Both the position numbers and the translations under genes were made by a program. Shown one piece after another: positions 36,840-47,506 of a stretch of 64,000 bases of DNA. The notes under the pieces are model-generated. The model saw nothing but the letters and a program-made list of their open reading frames with translations. It was not told the origin of the DNA and ran no database searches. Position 1 is the stretch's first letter. Every line of letters starts with the position of its first letter. Where the stretch lies: the NCBI GenBank assembly GCA_018821435.1, contig JAHJME010000006.1, forward strand, positions 1 through 64,000, given 5' to 3'. This DNA is from Alphaproteobacteria bacterium. GTDB lineage: Bacteria; Pseudomonadota; Alphaproteobacteria; Caulobacterales; Caulobacteraceae.

Positions 36840-37129
36840 GGGCGATCGACGATCGGTAGGATCTTCACCCGCGTGCTGCTGGCCGACAGGTCGCGGACGG
36901 TTTTCATGAAGGCGAGCGATCCGGCCTCCGCGAAATGGACGTCCAGCGCGGCCCGGTCGGCCCATTCTTCGTAGAAGACCAGGCGCAGGGGGTTTTCGCA
37001 GTCCACGTGCACCGCGTGGCTGATGCAGCCGGGCTCGGCGCGGGAGCGCCGCGTGTGCGCCAGGGCCGCCTCGCGCAGCGCCACGAAGCTGTCGGGGCGG
37101 GCGGTCATCGAGCCGGTGACGATCAGCAT
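36836..37129 (-). CDS. Antibiotic biosynthesis monooxygenase (ABM/YgiN-like) domain protein
   Basis: A 97-residue single ABM domain: [32 protein letters not shown], then [26 protein letters not shown]. Small ABM proteins of this type are cofactor-free quinol or polyketide monooxygenases, dimeric ferredoxin-like folds. It is convergent and overlaps the preceding gene by four bases. The physiological substrate is unknown. Confidence 0.87.
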   Translation of the reverse strand: MLIVTGSMTARPDSFVALREAALAHTRRSRAEPGCISHAVHVDCENPLRLVFYEEWADRAALDVHFAEAGSLAFMKTVRDLSASSTRVKILPIVDRP

Positions 37130-37188
37130 TGTGGAATCTCCGTTCCGCCGACCTTAGCAGGCGGTCAAAGGGCGCCTACATTGGCCGG

Positions 37189-38184
37189 ATGATCCCGCTC
37201 TCCGTTCTCGACCTCTCGCCCATCGTGCAAGGCGGCAGCCCCGGCCAGTCCCTTAGGGCCAGCCGCGCCCTGGCGCTCGCCGCCGAGCGGCTGGGGTATG
37301 AGCGCTACTGGCTGGCCGAGCACCACAACATGACCGGGATCGCCAGCGCGGCGACGGCGGTGGCGCTGGCCTATGTCGGGGACGGCACCTCGACGATCCG
37401 GCTGGGCGCCGGCGGGGTCATGCTGCCCAACCATGCCCCGCTGATCATCGCCGAGCAGTTCGGGACGCTGGAGGCGCTCTATCCCGGCCGCGTCGACCTG
37501 GGCGTGGGCCGCGCGCCGGGCACCGACCAACTGACCGCGCGGGCCATGCGCCGCAACCTGACCGGCGACGTCGACCAGTTCCCGCGCGATGTGCTGGAGC
37601 TGATGGCCTTCCTGAAGGAGGCCCAGCCGGGCCAGGCGATCCGGGCGGTGCCGGGGTCGGGTTCGAACGTGCCGGTGTGGATACTGGGCTCCAGCCTGTT
37701 CGGCGCGCAGCTGGCCGCCGCGCTGGGCCTGCCGTTCGCCTTCGCCTCACACTTCGCGCCGCAGATGATGGACCAGGCGGCCGCGATCTATCGCGAGCAG
37801 TTCGAACCCTCCGAGTACCGCGCCCGGCCGCACCTGATGCTGGGCCTGAACGTGGTGGCCGGCGAGACGGACGCGGAGGCGAAGCTGCTGTTCAGCTCGC
37901 TGCAACAGGCGTTCATCAACCTGCACAGCGGCCGGCCCGGCCCGCTGCCGCCGCCGCGCGAAGACCCGGACGGCCTGTTCGCCGGCACGGTCGCGCCCGG
38001 ATCGCCGCTGTCGAAGGCCGTGGTCGGCGGCCCCGAGACCGTGCGCGCAGGCCTGGAGCAGTTCGTCTCGCGGCACCGGCCGGACGAGATCATCGTCACC
38101 GCCCAGATCTTCGACCAGGCCAAGCGCATCCGCTCGCTGGAGCTGGTCGCCCAGGCGCGGGACGCCTTGGCCCTGGCCGCCTAG
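37189..38184 (+). CDS. LLM-class flavin-dependent oxidoreductase
   Basis: A 331-residue luciferase-like monooxygenase with [23 protein letters not shown], the [18 protein letters not shown] motif, [41 protein letters not shown] and a C-terminal [16 protein letters not shown]. The beta-alpha barrel binds FMN. Substrate not inferable. The ATG at 37189 gives the family start ([11 protein letters not shown]); earlier in-frame codons lie in the divergent promoter region. Confidence 0.9.
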   Translation: MIPLSVLDLSPIVQGGSPGQSLRASRALALAAERLGYERYWLAEHHNMTGIASAATAVALAYVGDGTSTIRLGAGGVMLPNHAPLIIAEQFGTLEALYPGRVDLGVGRAPGTDQLTARAMRRNLTGDVDQFPRDVLELMAFLKEAQPGQAIRAVPGSGSNVPVWILGSSLFGAQLAAALGLPFAFASHFAPQMMDQAAAIYREQFEPSEYRARPHLMLGLNVVAGETDAEAKLLFSSLQQAFINLHSGRPGPLPPPREDPDGLFAGTVAPGSPLSKAVVGGPETVRAGLEQFVSRHRPDEIIVTAQIFDQAKRIRSLELVAQARDALALAA

Positions 38185-38287
38185 CGCACAGCTTCGAGCG
38201 GGGCGGGCAGGGGTCCCCCGGCGGCAACTTGCTTCACGCTCAAAGCGCCTCTACGCCTTGGCCTTTCGTGAACGTAGGGCCGACGGC

Positions 38288-39820
<1,533 letters not shown>

Positions 39821-39842
39821 GCCGGAACCCCTCCGTCCACCC

Positions 39843-39893
39843 CTCGTTCTCCACGCCAAGCGGGATCGCCCGCGAGATGTGAAGGAGAACGAG
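39843..39893 (+). promoter_or_regulatory. Inverted repeat covering the BON-gene ribosome-binding site
   Basis: CTCGTTCTCC (39843-39852) is a perfect 10-bp complement of GGAGAACGAG (39884-39893), which contains the Shine-Dalgarno and ends one base before the ATG at 39895. A second hairpin GCGGG-ATCG-CCCGC (39860-39873) fits inside. Folded, the RNA would hide the ribosome-binding site, as in RNA thermometers or other on/off translation switches. Confidence 0.5.
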
Positions 39894-39894
39894 C

Positions 39895-40845
39895 ATGGCC
39901 GGTCGGTATGAAGACGAACGCGAGTGGCGCGAACGCCAGCAGCGTGAGCGCTACGACGATCGCTACGACGTCTTCGGTCGGAATGACGAGCAGGGTGGTC
40001 GGGACCGCGAGGATCGTTCCTTCGAGCGCGACCGGGTGTTCGGCGAGCGCGAGAGCGGCGTGTCGTACAATCGCCCGCAGCCGCGAGGCCACGGCGGCGG
40101 CCAGGGCTGGCAGGACGAACGCTATGGCGGCGTCAGCCCGGCGATGCAGCGCGGCGACTACGAGGCCGGTTATCGGCCCAACCCCTGGTTCAGCGGCCAG
40201 GATTACACGCGCGGTGAAGGCCGCAGGTTCGGCAGCGCCGAGGCAGACCAGCGCTGGGCGCGCGAGATGCGGCGTCCGGCGTCCGGCGGGACCGGCGGCT
40301 ACGACTATGAGCGCGGCTACGGCGACGGGGGCCGCGGCCAAGGCGATCACGGCGACTTCGAAGATCGGGCGCGCGATGCCGGCGAGTTCTTCCGCCGCAC
40401 CGGCCAACGGATTTCGAACTGGTTCAGCGACGTGGCGGGCGAGGGTTCCTACGACCGCAACTACGGTGACGACCGTCCGCGATACGACGAATTTCGTGGC
40501 GCGCGGGGGCGGGGCCCGAAGGGCTACCAGCGCTCCGACGAGCGGATCAACGACGAGGTCCACCAGCGCTTGACGGACGACCATTGGCTGGACGCCACCG
40601 AGATCAGCGTCGCGGTGTCGAACGGCGACGTGACGCTGTCGGGAACGGTCGAGAACCGCGAGGCCAAGCACCGCGCCGAACGGATCGTCGAGGACCTGTC
40701 CGGGGTGAAGCACGTGCAGAACAACCTGCGCCTCCAGACGAGTGGATATTCCGCGAGCGCCGCCGAGCCGCGCGTTCGCACCGAGGGTGACGCCGCTAAC
40801 CTGACCAGCGCCACGGCCAAGGGCACGACGACCCGCGGTAACTAG
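39895..40845 (+). CDS. BON-domain protein with Arg/Asp/Tyr-rich N-terminus
   Basis: The 316-residue product has a low-complexity N-terminal half (residues 1-200) rich in Arg, Asp, Glu, Gly and Tyr and without a signal peptide. Residues about 218-285 form a BON domain (DERINDEVHQRLTDDHWLDATEISVAVSNGDVTLSGTVENREAKHRAERIVEDLSGV), as found in OsmY-like stress proteins. It lies between pccB and the convergent protease-like gene. The low-complexity part has the composition of a phase-separating or RNA/DNA-binding tail; that is inference. AAGGAG lies inside a predicted hairpin. Confidence 0.8.
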   Translation: MAGRYEDEREWRERQQRERYDDRYDVFGRNDEQGGRDREDRSFERDRVFGERESGVSYNRPQPRGHGGGQGWQDERYGGVSPAMQRGDYEAGYRPNPWFSGQDYTRGEGRRFGSAEADQRWAREMRRPASGGTGGYDYERGYGDGGRGQGDHGDFEDRARDAGEFFRRTGQRISNWFSDVAGEGSYDRNYGDDRPRYDEFRGARGRGPKGYQRSDERINDEVHQRLTDDHWLDATEISVAVSNGDVTLSGTVENREAKHRAERIVEDLSGVKHVQNNLRLQTSGYSASAAEPRVRTEGDAANLTSATAKGTTTRGN

Positions 40846-41606
40846 AGCGGCGGAACCGCGGGGGCGAGCCCGGGCCTCAGCGCCACGGGCTCGCCGCCCG
40901 CGAACTGCCCGCAGCGGCTGAGATTGAAGGCGGCCGTGCCGAACACCTCGACGCAGGCGGGGACGTCGCCAGGACCGATCCGCCCCTGCTTCGCCAGCCA
41001 GGTGCACTGGGCGACCGCCCCGACCAGGTAACTGGCCACCGGCGTGCCGGGATGTCGGCGGTCCTGGATCTCGCGCCGGACCTCGTTGGTGTCGGAAAAC
41101 GCGACGCGATAGCCGACCGGCGTCAGCGAGATGGTGTGGGCGTATTCGTGCGCTGCGACGTTGACGGCGCAGGAACGGGTGACGAGATCGGGCGAGCCGA
41201 ACGCCGCCAGCACGCCTCGCGTGATCAGGACATCGGAATAGCGGCCGCTCGTGCCGCCTTCTCCCGCCGCGCCAAGCAGCGCGCCATTGTCCTCGACGAT
41301 CGCCGCCTGGGCGGGGGCAAAGCGGGAGCCCAGCTGCTCCAGCGCGATCACCGCGGCCACGCCCTTGGGATCGATCGCCTGTTGCGAGGGCCGGGCGTAG
41401 ATCACCGGGTAGCGGCTTTGCAACGCTTCCATGTTGGCGCGGAACGCGGGCGAGCGGAGGACGGAGTAGCCCTCTTGCAGCAGCCGTCCCGCGGCCTCGC
41501 CCTCCGCCAGGGAGCCGCTGTTCAGCGTGCTGAAGGCGCGGTCAGGGACCGTGTCCTCGCGCAGGTTTCCCCAGGCGATCCAGCCCAGCATCGCGACGGC
41601 CGCCAC
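40842..41606 (-). CDS. HExxH-containing membrane-anchored protein, unknown family
   Basis: The annotated 254-residue form starts at a GTG (41606) with a short hydrophobic stretch VAAVAMLGWIAWG. It contains AAHEYAHTISL, an HExxH motif typical of zinc metallopeptidases, at about residue 153, and a conserved Cys pair in the C-terminal third. If translation begins at the CTG at 41658-41660, which overlaps the msrB stop (CTGA), the frame gains 18 residues and a full transmembrane helix, giving 272 residues. I prefer the longer form but give the GTG because it is the standard start. No specific family is recognised. Confidence 0.6.
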   Translation of the reverse strand: MAAVAMLGWIAWGNLREDTVPDRAFSTLNSGSLAEGEAAGRLLQEGYSVLRSPAFRANMEALQSRYPVIYARPSQQAIDPKGVAAVIALEQLGSRFAPAQAAIVEDNGALLGAAGEGGTSGRYSDVLITRGVLAAFGSPDLVTRSCAVNVAAHEYAHTISLTPVGYRVAFSDTNEVRREIQDRRHPGTPVASYLVGAVAQCTWLAKQGRIGPGDVPACVEVFGTAAFNLSRCGQFAGGEPVALRPGLAPAVPPL

Positions 41607-41656
41607 CGACGCCCAGACCCCGGACGCCCAGATCGACGCGCGGGCCGGCTCCTCGC

Positions 41657-42151
41657 TCAGGCGTAGACGCCCGCGGCGTGCGCGTTGTCGCCGCGTCCCA
41701 GGGGATCGGGCAGGGCCGCGCCGCCCTTCACGAAGGTCAGAGAGATCGAGTTGATGCAGTAGCGCAGCCGCGTGGGCGGCGGGCCGTCCGGGAAGACATG
41801 GCCCTGGTGGCTGCCGCAGCGGGCGCAGGTGGTCTCGATCCGGACCATGCCGTACGAGACGTCGCGGATCGCGGTGACGTGCGCCTCGTCGACGGGCGCC
41901 CAGAACGAGGGCCAGCCCGTGCCGCTCTCGAACTTGGTCTTGTGCTGGAACAGCGGCAGCCCGCAGAGGCGGCAGCAGTAGACGCCGTCGTCCTTCTGAT
42001 CGAGCAGGCCGCCGCAGAACGGCGCCTCGGTGCCGTGGTGCAGCAGCACCTCGGCCTCTTCGCGCGTGAGATCGGCCTCCAGACGCTTGCGTTCCTCAGC
42101 GTTAGGCGGCGAGAGAGAGAACCCCGAGGGGGAGACTTCTGGCGTGCTCAT
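41657..42151 (-). CDS. msrB: Peptide-methionine (R)-S-oxide reductase
   Basis: A 164-residue MsrB. It has the catalytic RYCINSIS motif (Cys near residue 132) and zinc-binding pairs CCRLC and CARCGSHQGHVFPDGPPPTRLRYC. The segment FESGTGWPSFWAPVDE is the conserved substrate region. It repairs methionine-R-sulfoxide in proteins. The ATG at 42151 (MSTPEVSPSG) is chosen over a TTG three codons earlier. It is divergent from pccA, and its stop overlaps a possible CTG start of the next gene. Confidence 0.95.
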   Translation of the reverse strand: MSTPEVSPSGFSLSPPNAEERKRLEADLTREEAEVLLHHGTEAPFCGGLLDQKDDGVYCCRLCGLPLFQHKTKFESGTGWPSFWAPVDEAHVTAIRDVSYGMVRIETTCARCGSHQGHVFPDGPPPTRLRYCINSISLTFVKGGAALPDPLGRGDNAHAAGVYA

Positions 42152-42220
42152 GGACGCCAATCTAAGGTCCCGCCCTCCTCGGCGAAAGACCGCTGTTGGG
42201 ACAATCGTTTAAGGGCCCGG

Positions 42221-44197
42221 ATGTTCTCGAAAATCCTGATCGCCAACCGCGGCGAGATCGCCGTCCGGATCATCAAGACCTGCCGCCGCATGGGCATCAA
42301 GACGGTGGTCGTCTACTCCGAGGCCGACGCCGATTCGATGGCCGTGGAGATGGCCGACGAGAGCGTCTTCATCGGCGGCGCGCCGGCCTCCGAAAGCTAT
42401 CTGGTGGCCGACAAGATCGTCGACGCCGTGCGCGCCACGGGCGCTGAAGCCGTCCACCCAGGTTTTGGTTTCCTGAGTGAAAACGCGGGCTTCGCGCGGC
42501 GACTGGTCAAGGAAGGCATCGTCTTCATCGGTCCCAACCCACACGCCATCGAGGCGATGGGCGACAAGATCGAATCGAAGAAGTTCGCCGTGAAGGCCAA
42601 CATCTCGGTCGTGCCCGGTCACGTGGGTGAGATCGACGACACCGCCCACGCCGTGAAGATCTCGGAGGAGATCGGCTATCCGGTGATGCTGAAGGCCTCG
42701 GCCGGCGGTGGGGGCAAGGGCATCCGCGTCGCCTGGAATCGCAAGGACGTGGAGGAGGGCTTCTCGGCCGTGCGCGCCGAGGCGAAGTCCAGCTTCGGCG
42801 ACGACCGGATCTTCATCGAGAAGTTCATCGAGAGCCCGCGCCACGTCGAGATCCAGGTCTTGGGCGACAAGCACGGCAACGTCGTCCACCTGTTCGAGCG
42901 CGAATGCTCGATCCAGCGTCGGAACCAGAAGGTCATCGAGGAGGCCCCGAGCCCCCTGCTGGACGAGAAGACCCGCAAGGCCATGGGCGACCAGGCCGTC
43001 GCCCTGGCCAAGGCCGTCCAGTACGACAGCGCCGGCACCGTCGAGTTCGTGGCCGGCCAGGACAAGAGCTTCTTCTTCCTGGAGATGAACACCCGCCTGC
43101 AGGTGGAGCATCCGGTCACCGAGATGATCACCGGCGTCGATCTGGTCGAGCAGATGATCCGCTCGGCCTATGGCGAGAAGCTGCCGTTCGCCCAGAAGGA
43201 CCTGAAGATCAACGGCTGGGCCATGGAGAGCCGGATCTATGCCGAGGACCCGTACCGCGGGTTCCTGCCCTCGATCGGCCGCCTGGTGCGCTATTCGCCG
43301 CCGGCCGAGGGCGAACTGCCCGGTGGCGGCTTCGTCCGCAACGACGCCGGCGTCCGCGAGGGCGACGAGATCTCGATGTTCTACGACCCGATGATCTCCA
43401 AGCTGTCGACGTGGGGCAAGACCCGCGACGCCGCCATCGACATCATGGGACGCGCCCTGGAGGACTTCCACATCGAGGGCCTGGGCCAGAACATACCGTT
43501 CCTGGCCGCCGTCATGGACCAGCCGCGGTTCCGGTCCGGCAAGCTGTCGACCAATTACATCAAGGACGAGTTCCCCGACGGCTTCCAGGGCCTGCCGCCG
43601 ACCGATGCGCAGCGCGATCTGATGAGCGCCGTGGCGCTGGCGATGCACCGCGCCCTGCTGGCGCGGGCGGCGCCGGACCAGCTGCGGACCGACTGGGTGG
43701 TGGTCTCGGGCCTGAAGAAGCTGGCGATGAGCGCCACGGCCGGCGATGGCGGCCTCAACATCCTGGCCGACGGCCGCAAGCTGCGGCTGGAAGACATCCA
43801 GTGGCGGCCCGGCCAGCCGGTGTTCCGCGCCAACCTGGACGGCAAGGACTTCACCGTGGCGGTGAAGCCGGCGGCCGAGGGCTTCGTGATCCGCCACCGC
43901 GCCACGACCTTGCACGTCCTTGTGCTGACGCCCCGCTCGGCCGAGCTGCACGAGAAGCTCCCGCCGAAGAAGGCCGCCGACACCTCCAAGATGGTCTTGT
44001 CGCCGATGCCGGGTCTGGTCGTCTCCATCGACGTCCTGACCGGCCAGGAGGTGAAGACCGGCGAGATCGTCGCCGTGCTGGAAGCTATGAAGATGCAGAA
44101 CATCCTGCGGGCGGAACGTGACGGGACGATCAAGGCGGTGAACGTCAAATCCGGCGACAGCGTCGCCGCCGACGAGGTTCTGGTAGAGTTCGCCTAG
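42221..44197 (+). CDS. pccA: Propionyl-CoA carboxylase alpha subunit (biotin carboxylase plus BCCP)
   Basis: A 658-residue protein. The N-terminal biotin carboxylase domain shows MFSKILIANRGEIAVRIIKTCRRMGI, the ATP-binding KASAGGGGKGIRV and the EMNTRLQVEHPVTEMITGVDLVEQM motif. The C-terminal biotinyl domain has EAMKMQN with the biotinylated Lys near residue 624, 34 residues from the end. With PccB it carboxylates propionyl-CoA to (S)-methylmalonyl-CoA, the route from odd-chain fatty acids and Val/Ile/Met/Thr breakdown. The ATG at 42221 is the family start. Confidence 0.95.
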   Translation: MFSKILIANRGEIAVRIIKTCRRMGIKTVVVYSEADADSMAVEMADESVFIGGAPASESYLVADKIVDAVRATGAEAVHPGFGFLSENAGFARRLVKEGIVFIGPNPHAIEAMGDKIESKKFAVKANISVVPGHVGEIDDTAHAVKISEEIGYPVMLKASAGGGGKGIRVAWNRKDVEEGFSAVRAEAKSSFGDDRIFIEKFIESPRHVEIQVLGDKHGNVVHLFERECSIQRRNQKVIEEAPSPLLDEKTRKAMGDQAVALAKAVQYDSAGTVEFVAGQDKSFFFLEMNTRLQVEHPVTEMITGVDLVEQMIRSAYGEKLPFAQKDLKINGWAMESRIYAEDPYRGFLPSIGRLVRYSPPAEGELPGGGFVRNDAGVREGDEISMFYDPMISKLSTWGKTRDAAIDIMGRALEDFHIEGLGQNIPFLAAVMDQPRFRSGKLSTNYIKDEFPDGFQGLPPTDAQRDLMSAVALAMHRALLARAAPDQLRTDWVVVSGLKKLAMSATAGDGGLNILADGRKLRLEDIQWRPGQPVFRANLDGKDFTVAVKPAAEGFVIRHRATTLHVLVLTPRSAELHEKLPPKKAADTSKMVLSPMPGLVVSIDVLTGQEVKTGEIVAVLEAMKMQNILRAERDGTIKAVNVKSGDSVAADEVLVEFA

Positions 44198-44220
44198 AGC
44201 TTTCTCGCTCGGGGGATTCG

Positions 44221-44613
44221 ATGGGCTTCACGGAGCTCCTGTTCTCGGCCCAGGGCCGCGCGCCGCGGCTGCCGTCGCTGATCGCGGCGGTGGCGCTGGT
44301 CAGCCTGGCCGCGTTCTACGAAGCGCTGGTGGGCTCGGCCCTGCACTGGATCACCGGCTGGGTGGTCTATCCGGCGCTCTTCTATCCTGGCGCCTGCGTG
44401 CTCTCGAAGCGGCTGCACGACCGGGGCCGTTCGGGCTGGTGGGCGGCGCTGATCCTGGCCTCGGTCGTGGCGGTGTGGCCGCACCCGGAGACCTTCCTGG
44501 ATTTCCTGTTCTTCCTGGTCCTGATCTGGGCCTTCGTGGAGCTGGCGGTCATGCCCGGCGAGCAGGGCGCGAATCGCTACGGGCTGAACCCAGTGGCGCT
44601 GGCGGTGGTGTAG
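44221..44613 (+). CDS. DUF805 family membrane protein
   Basis: A 130-residue protein with four membrane helices and the DUF805 motif KRLHDRGRSGWWAAL near residue 62. The C-terminal PGEQGANRYGLNP is also typical of the family. No biochemical role is known; DUF805 proteins are inner-membrane. It follows pccA by 23 bases and may be co-transcribed. Confidence 0.88.
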   Translation: MGFTELLFSAQGRAPRLPSLIAAVALVSLAAFYEALVGSALHWITGWVVYPALFYPGACVLSKRLHDRGRSGWWAALILASVVAVWPHPETFLDFLFFLVLIWAFVELAVMPGEQGANRYGLNPVALAVV

Positions 44614-44668
44614 CCATCCAACGCTCGTCGTCCCCGGATCGCTTTTCAGGCGACCGTGGAATTACGAT

Positions 44669-45385
44669 CTAGGGGATTGGCGGCGCGGCTTCGACAATCC
44701 GCCCAAACACCTGCGCGAAGCTGGCCTTCAGCGCCGCGTCCGCCTCGTCCATGGTCACCGGCAGGCCCAGGTCGACCAGGCTGGTGACGCCGTGGGCGGT
44801 GACGCCGCAGGGGACGATACCGGCGAAGTGGTCCAGGTCCGGCTCCACGTTCAACGAGATGCCGTGGAACGAGACCCACTTGCGCAACTTCACCCCGATG
44901 GCGGCGATCTTGTCCTCGCGGGCCGGGCTGCTCCGGGCGACCCAAACGCCCACGCGCCCGTCACGCAGTTCGCCCCGCACGTTGAAGGCGTCCAGCGCCC
45001 CGATCACCCAGGCCTCCAGGGCGGCGACGAAGGCGCGGACGTCGCGGCCGCGCCGGGTCAGGTCCAGCATGACGTAGGCCACCCGCTGGCCGGGGCCGTG
45101 ATAGGTGAACTGGCCGCCACGGCCGCTCTCGAACACCGGGAAGCGATCGGGGTCGATCAGGTCGGCGGGCTTGGCCGAGACGCCGGCCGTGTAGAGGGGC
45201 GGGTGCTCCAACAGCCAGACCAGTTCGCCGGCGGTTCCCTCGGCGATGGCGGCGGCGCGGGCCTCCATGGCCGCGACGGCCTCGGGATAGCTTACCGGCT
45301 CGCAAGAGACCGCCCAGCCGACCGCCTCTGCATCGGTGCGACCGAACAGCGCTTCGCCTGGGTTATTTAACGTGCGGTCAAGCAT
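44669..45385 (-). CDS. lipB: Octanoyl-(acyl-carrier-protein) protein octanoyltransferase LipB
   Basis: The 238-residue enzyme has [43 protein letters not shown] (active-site Lys) and [15 protein letters not shown] (catalytic Cys), all LipB signatures. It moves octanoyl from ACP to lipoyl domains, the first step of protein lipoylation. The ATG at 45385 agrees with family length better than one at 45418. Divergent from the FliN-like gene. Confidence 0.95.
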   Translation of the reverse strand: MLDRTLNNPGEALFGRTDAEAVGWAVSCEPVSYPEAVAAMEARAAAIAEGTAGELVWLLEHPPLYTAGVSAKPADLIDPDRFPVFESGRGGQFTYHGPGQRVAYVMLDLTRRGRDVRAFVAALEAWVIGALDAFNVRGELRDGRVGVWVARSSPAREDKIAAIGVKLRKWVSFHGISLNVEPDLDHFAGIVPCGVTAHGVTSLVDLGLPVTMDEADAALKASFAQVFGRIVEAAPPIP

Positions 45386-45453
45386 GTCGCCCCAATGTGG
45401 GGCTCGGGCGTGCGTCACGCAAAGCCCTCAAGCGTAATGTCGGGGTTTCCTTC

Positions 45454-45705
45454 GTGAGCCAGGTTAAGGCCGTCAATGTCGAAATCCAGGTGGTGCTAGG
45501 TCGCGCCACCCTGCCGATGGCGCAACTGCTGCGCATGGGCCGCGGCGCCGTCATCCCGCTGGACACCACCGTCAACGAAGAAGTCTGGATCCTGGCCAAC
45601 AACCATCCCGTGGCCCGCGGCGAGATCCAGATCAACGACGAACGCATCGCCATCACGGTCACCCGGGAAGCCAACGTCTACGACTACATGGCCGGAGCCG
45701 TTTAG
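45454..45705 (+). CDS. FliN/SpoA-domain flagellar motor switch-like protein
   Basis: An 83-residue protein consisting of a SpoA (FliN C-terminal) domain: VNVEIQVVLGRATLPMAQLLRMGRGAVIPLD and NNHPVARGEIQINDERIAITVT. FliN forms part of the flagellar C-ring; here only the SpoA core is present, so it is either a minimal FliN or a paralogue. The GTG at 45454 is chosen because homology starts there and TTCCTT-like purine spacing upstream is no better elsewhere. No other flagellar gene is nearby. Confidence 0.85.
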   Translation: MSQVKAVNVEIQVVLGRATLPMAQLLRMGRGAVIPLDTTVNEEVWILANNHPVARGEIQINDERIAITVTREANVYDYMAGAV

Positions 45706-45779
45706 GCCGCGTCGGCGAGAGGGCGCTAAGGCGCTTCACAAAGCAGGCGGGGTTTGATAGTTGCCGCGCCTCACCACGG

Positions 45780-45864
45780 GCGGTCGTGGCGGAATTGGTA
45801 GACGCGCAGCGTTGAGGTCGCTGTGGGGCAACCCGTGGAAGTTCGAGTCTTCTCGACCGCACCA
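45780..45864 (+). tRNA. tRNA-Leu (GAG anticodon)
   Basis: An 85-base type II tRNA. The acceptor stem GCGGTCG (45780-45786) pairs with CGACCGC (45854-45860), followed by A and encoded CCA. The anticodon arm is CAGCG-TTGAGGT-CGCTG with anticodon GAG. A long variable arm (TGGGGCAACCCGTG) and the T-arm GAAG-TTCGAGT-CTTC are present, as required for tRNA-Leu. It reads CTC and CTT codons. Confidence 0.96.
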
Positions 45865-45878
45865 GTGAATCAAGGTGT

Positions 45879-45906
45879 TCAACCCACCCTTCGTCGTTTG
45901 GGTTGA
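45879..45906 (+). terminator. Hairpin downstream of tRNA-Leu
   Basis: TCAACCCA (45879-45886) and TGGGTTGA (45899-45906) form a perfect 8-bp stem with a 12-base loop, 15 bases past the tRNA. No T-run follows, so it is more likely a processing or weak termination element than a strong intrinsic terminator. Confidence 0.4.
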
Positions 45907-46020
45907 GTCCGTCTCAGCACGACGAATGGTCTGGATTTAAGCGAAAGTCGCGAGCGATCGCCGCTCGCCTATCGCACAGGGAACGAGCAAAGCCGTCCAA
46001 ACATAGTCGGGGAGGTCCGC

Positions 46021-47436
46021 ATGGCGCGCGAAACGGACGATCTCGCCGACGTCGTGGACGTCGAGGAAGACCTCGAAGACCTCGCGCTCGAAGACGACTA
46101 CGCCCTCAATCCTGAATTCGTCTCGGACGTGGCCGACGCGCTGGACCGTGGCGATGCGGAGCGCCTGCGCGAGCTGTTGGGCGCCCTGCACCCGGCCGAC
46201 GTTGCCGATCTGATGGGCTTCCTCTCCGCCGACGCGCGGGAGGAACTGGTCCCGCATCTGGATCCGCAGACCCTCGCCGAGATCCTCTCCGAACTGGACA
46301 GCGAGATCCGGGAGGAGGTGCTGGAGCACGTTCCCTCGGCGACCCTGGCCAAGGCCATCGGCGAGATGGAATCGGACGACGCCGCCGACGTCGTCGACGA
46401 CCTGGAGGACGACAAGCGCGCCGAGGTCATGGCCGCCATGCCCGAGCAGGAGCGGGCGGCGATCGAGACGACCCTGTCCTATCAGGACGAGACCGCCGGC
46501 CGCCTGATGCAGCGCGAGGTGGTGGCCGCGCCGCAGTTCTGGACCGTGGGCCAGGCCATCGACCACTTCCGCCGCGAATCGGACGAGCTGCCCGAGCTGT
46601 TTTTCGACGTCTACGTGGTGGACCCGACCTACAAGCCCGTCGGCGCCGTGCCGGTCAGCCACCTCCTGCGCACCGGCCGTCAGACGCCATTGGCCCAGAT
46701 CATGGAGCCGGTGACCGAGATCACCGTCGATCTGGACCAGGAAGAGGTCGCCTACATCTTCGACAAGTACCACCTGATCTCGGCCCCGGTGATCGACTCG
46801 GCCGGTCGGCTGGTGGGCCAGATCACCGTCGATGACATCGTCGGCGTCATCCAGGAGGAGGGCGAGGAGGACATCCTGGCTCTGGCCGGGGTGAGCGACG
46901 CCGGCCGCGACGCCGGCGTCTGGGACATCGTGCGGTCGCGCCTGCCATGGCTGGTGCTGAACCTGGCGACCGAGGCGGTCGCGGTCCAGGCCATCAACAT
47001 CTACCAGCACGAGATCGCCAAGCTAGTCACGCTGGCCATCCTGATGCCGATCGTGGCCTCGGTAGGCGGCAACGCCGGCACCCAGGCGTTGGCCGTCGCC
47101 GTGCGCGCCCTGGCGGCCCGCGAGCTGACGGCGGCGAACTCCCTGCGGATCGTCATGCGCGAGATGACCGTCGGCCTGGCCAATGGCGCGGTCGTCGGCC
47201 TGATCATGGCGGTTGCGACCTTCATCTTCTTCCAGGACATCCGGCTCTCGGTGACCATCGCCCTGGCCCTGATCGTCAACATCTTCCTGGCCGCCGCCGC
47301 GGGCGTGCTGGCGCCGCTCACGCTCGAACGCTTCGGGCGCGACCCCGCGGTCTCCTCGTCCGTGTTCGTAACTTTCGTCACGGACCTCATGGGTTTCCTG
47401 TCTTTTCTTGGGCTTGCGAGCCTCATCCTGTTGTAA
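46021..47436 (+). CDS. mgtE: Magnesium transporter MgtE
   Basis: The 471-residue protein has an N-terminal acidic MgtE N domain (about residues 30-150, GALHPADVADLMGFLSADAREELVPHL), two CBS domains (about 155-280) and five C-terminal membrane helices with the PIVASVGGNAGTQALAVAVRAL motif, the signature of the Mg2+ pore. The N-terminal extension rich in Asp/Glu (EDLEDLALEDDYALNPEF) is normal. It is a Mg2+-gated importer. GGGGAGGTCCGC precedes the ATG. Confidence 0.95.
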   Translation: MARETDDLADVVDVEEDLEDLALEDDYALNPEFVSDVADALDRGDAERLRELLGALHPADVADLMGFLSADAREELVPHLDPQTLAEILSELDSEIREEVLEHVPSATLAKAIGEMESDDAADVVDDLEDDKRAEVMAAMPEQERAAIETTLSYQDETAGRLMQREVVAAPQFWTVGQAIDHFRRESDELPELFFDVYVVDPTYKPVGAVPVSHLLRTGRQTPLAQIMEPVTEITVDLDQEEVAYIFDKYHLISAPVIDSAGRLVGQITVDDIVGVIQEEGEEDILALAGVSDAGRDAGVWDIVRSRLPWLVLNLATEAVAVQAINIYQHEIAKLVTLAILMPIVASVGGNAGTQALAVAVRALAARELTAANSLRIVMREMTVGLANGAVVGLIMAVATFIFFQDIRLSVTIALALIVNIFLAAAAGVLAPLTLERFGRDPAVSSSVFVTFVTDLMGFLSFLGLASLILL

Positions 47437-47506
47437 CTGGCGTCAGGCTTGCGCCTGATCCTCTCAGGCGCCTGTCGCCTGTGCCGAATTGGGACGATTG
47501 GGAGCC

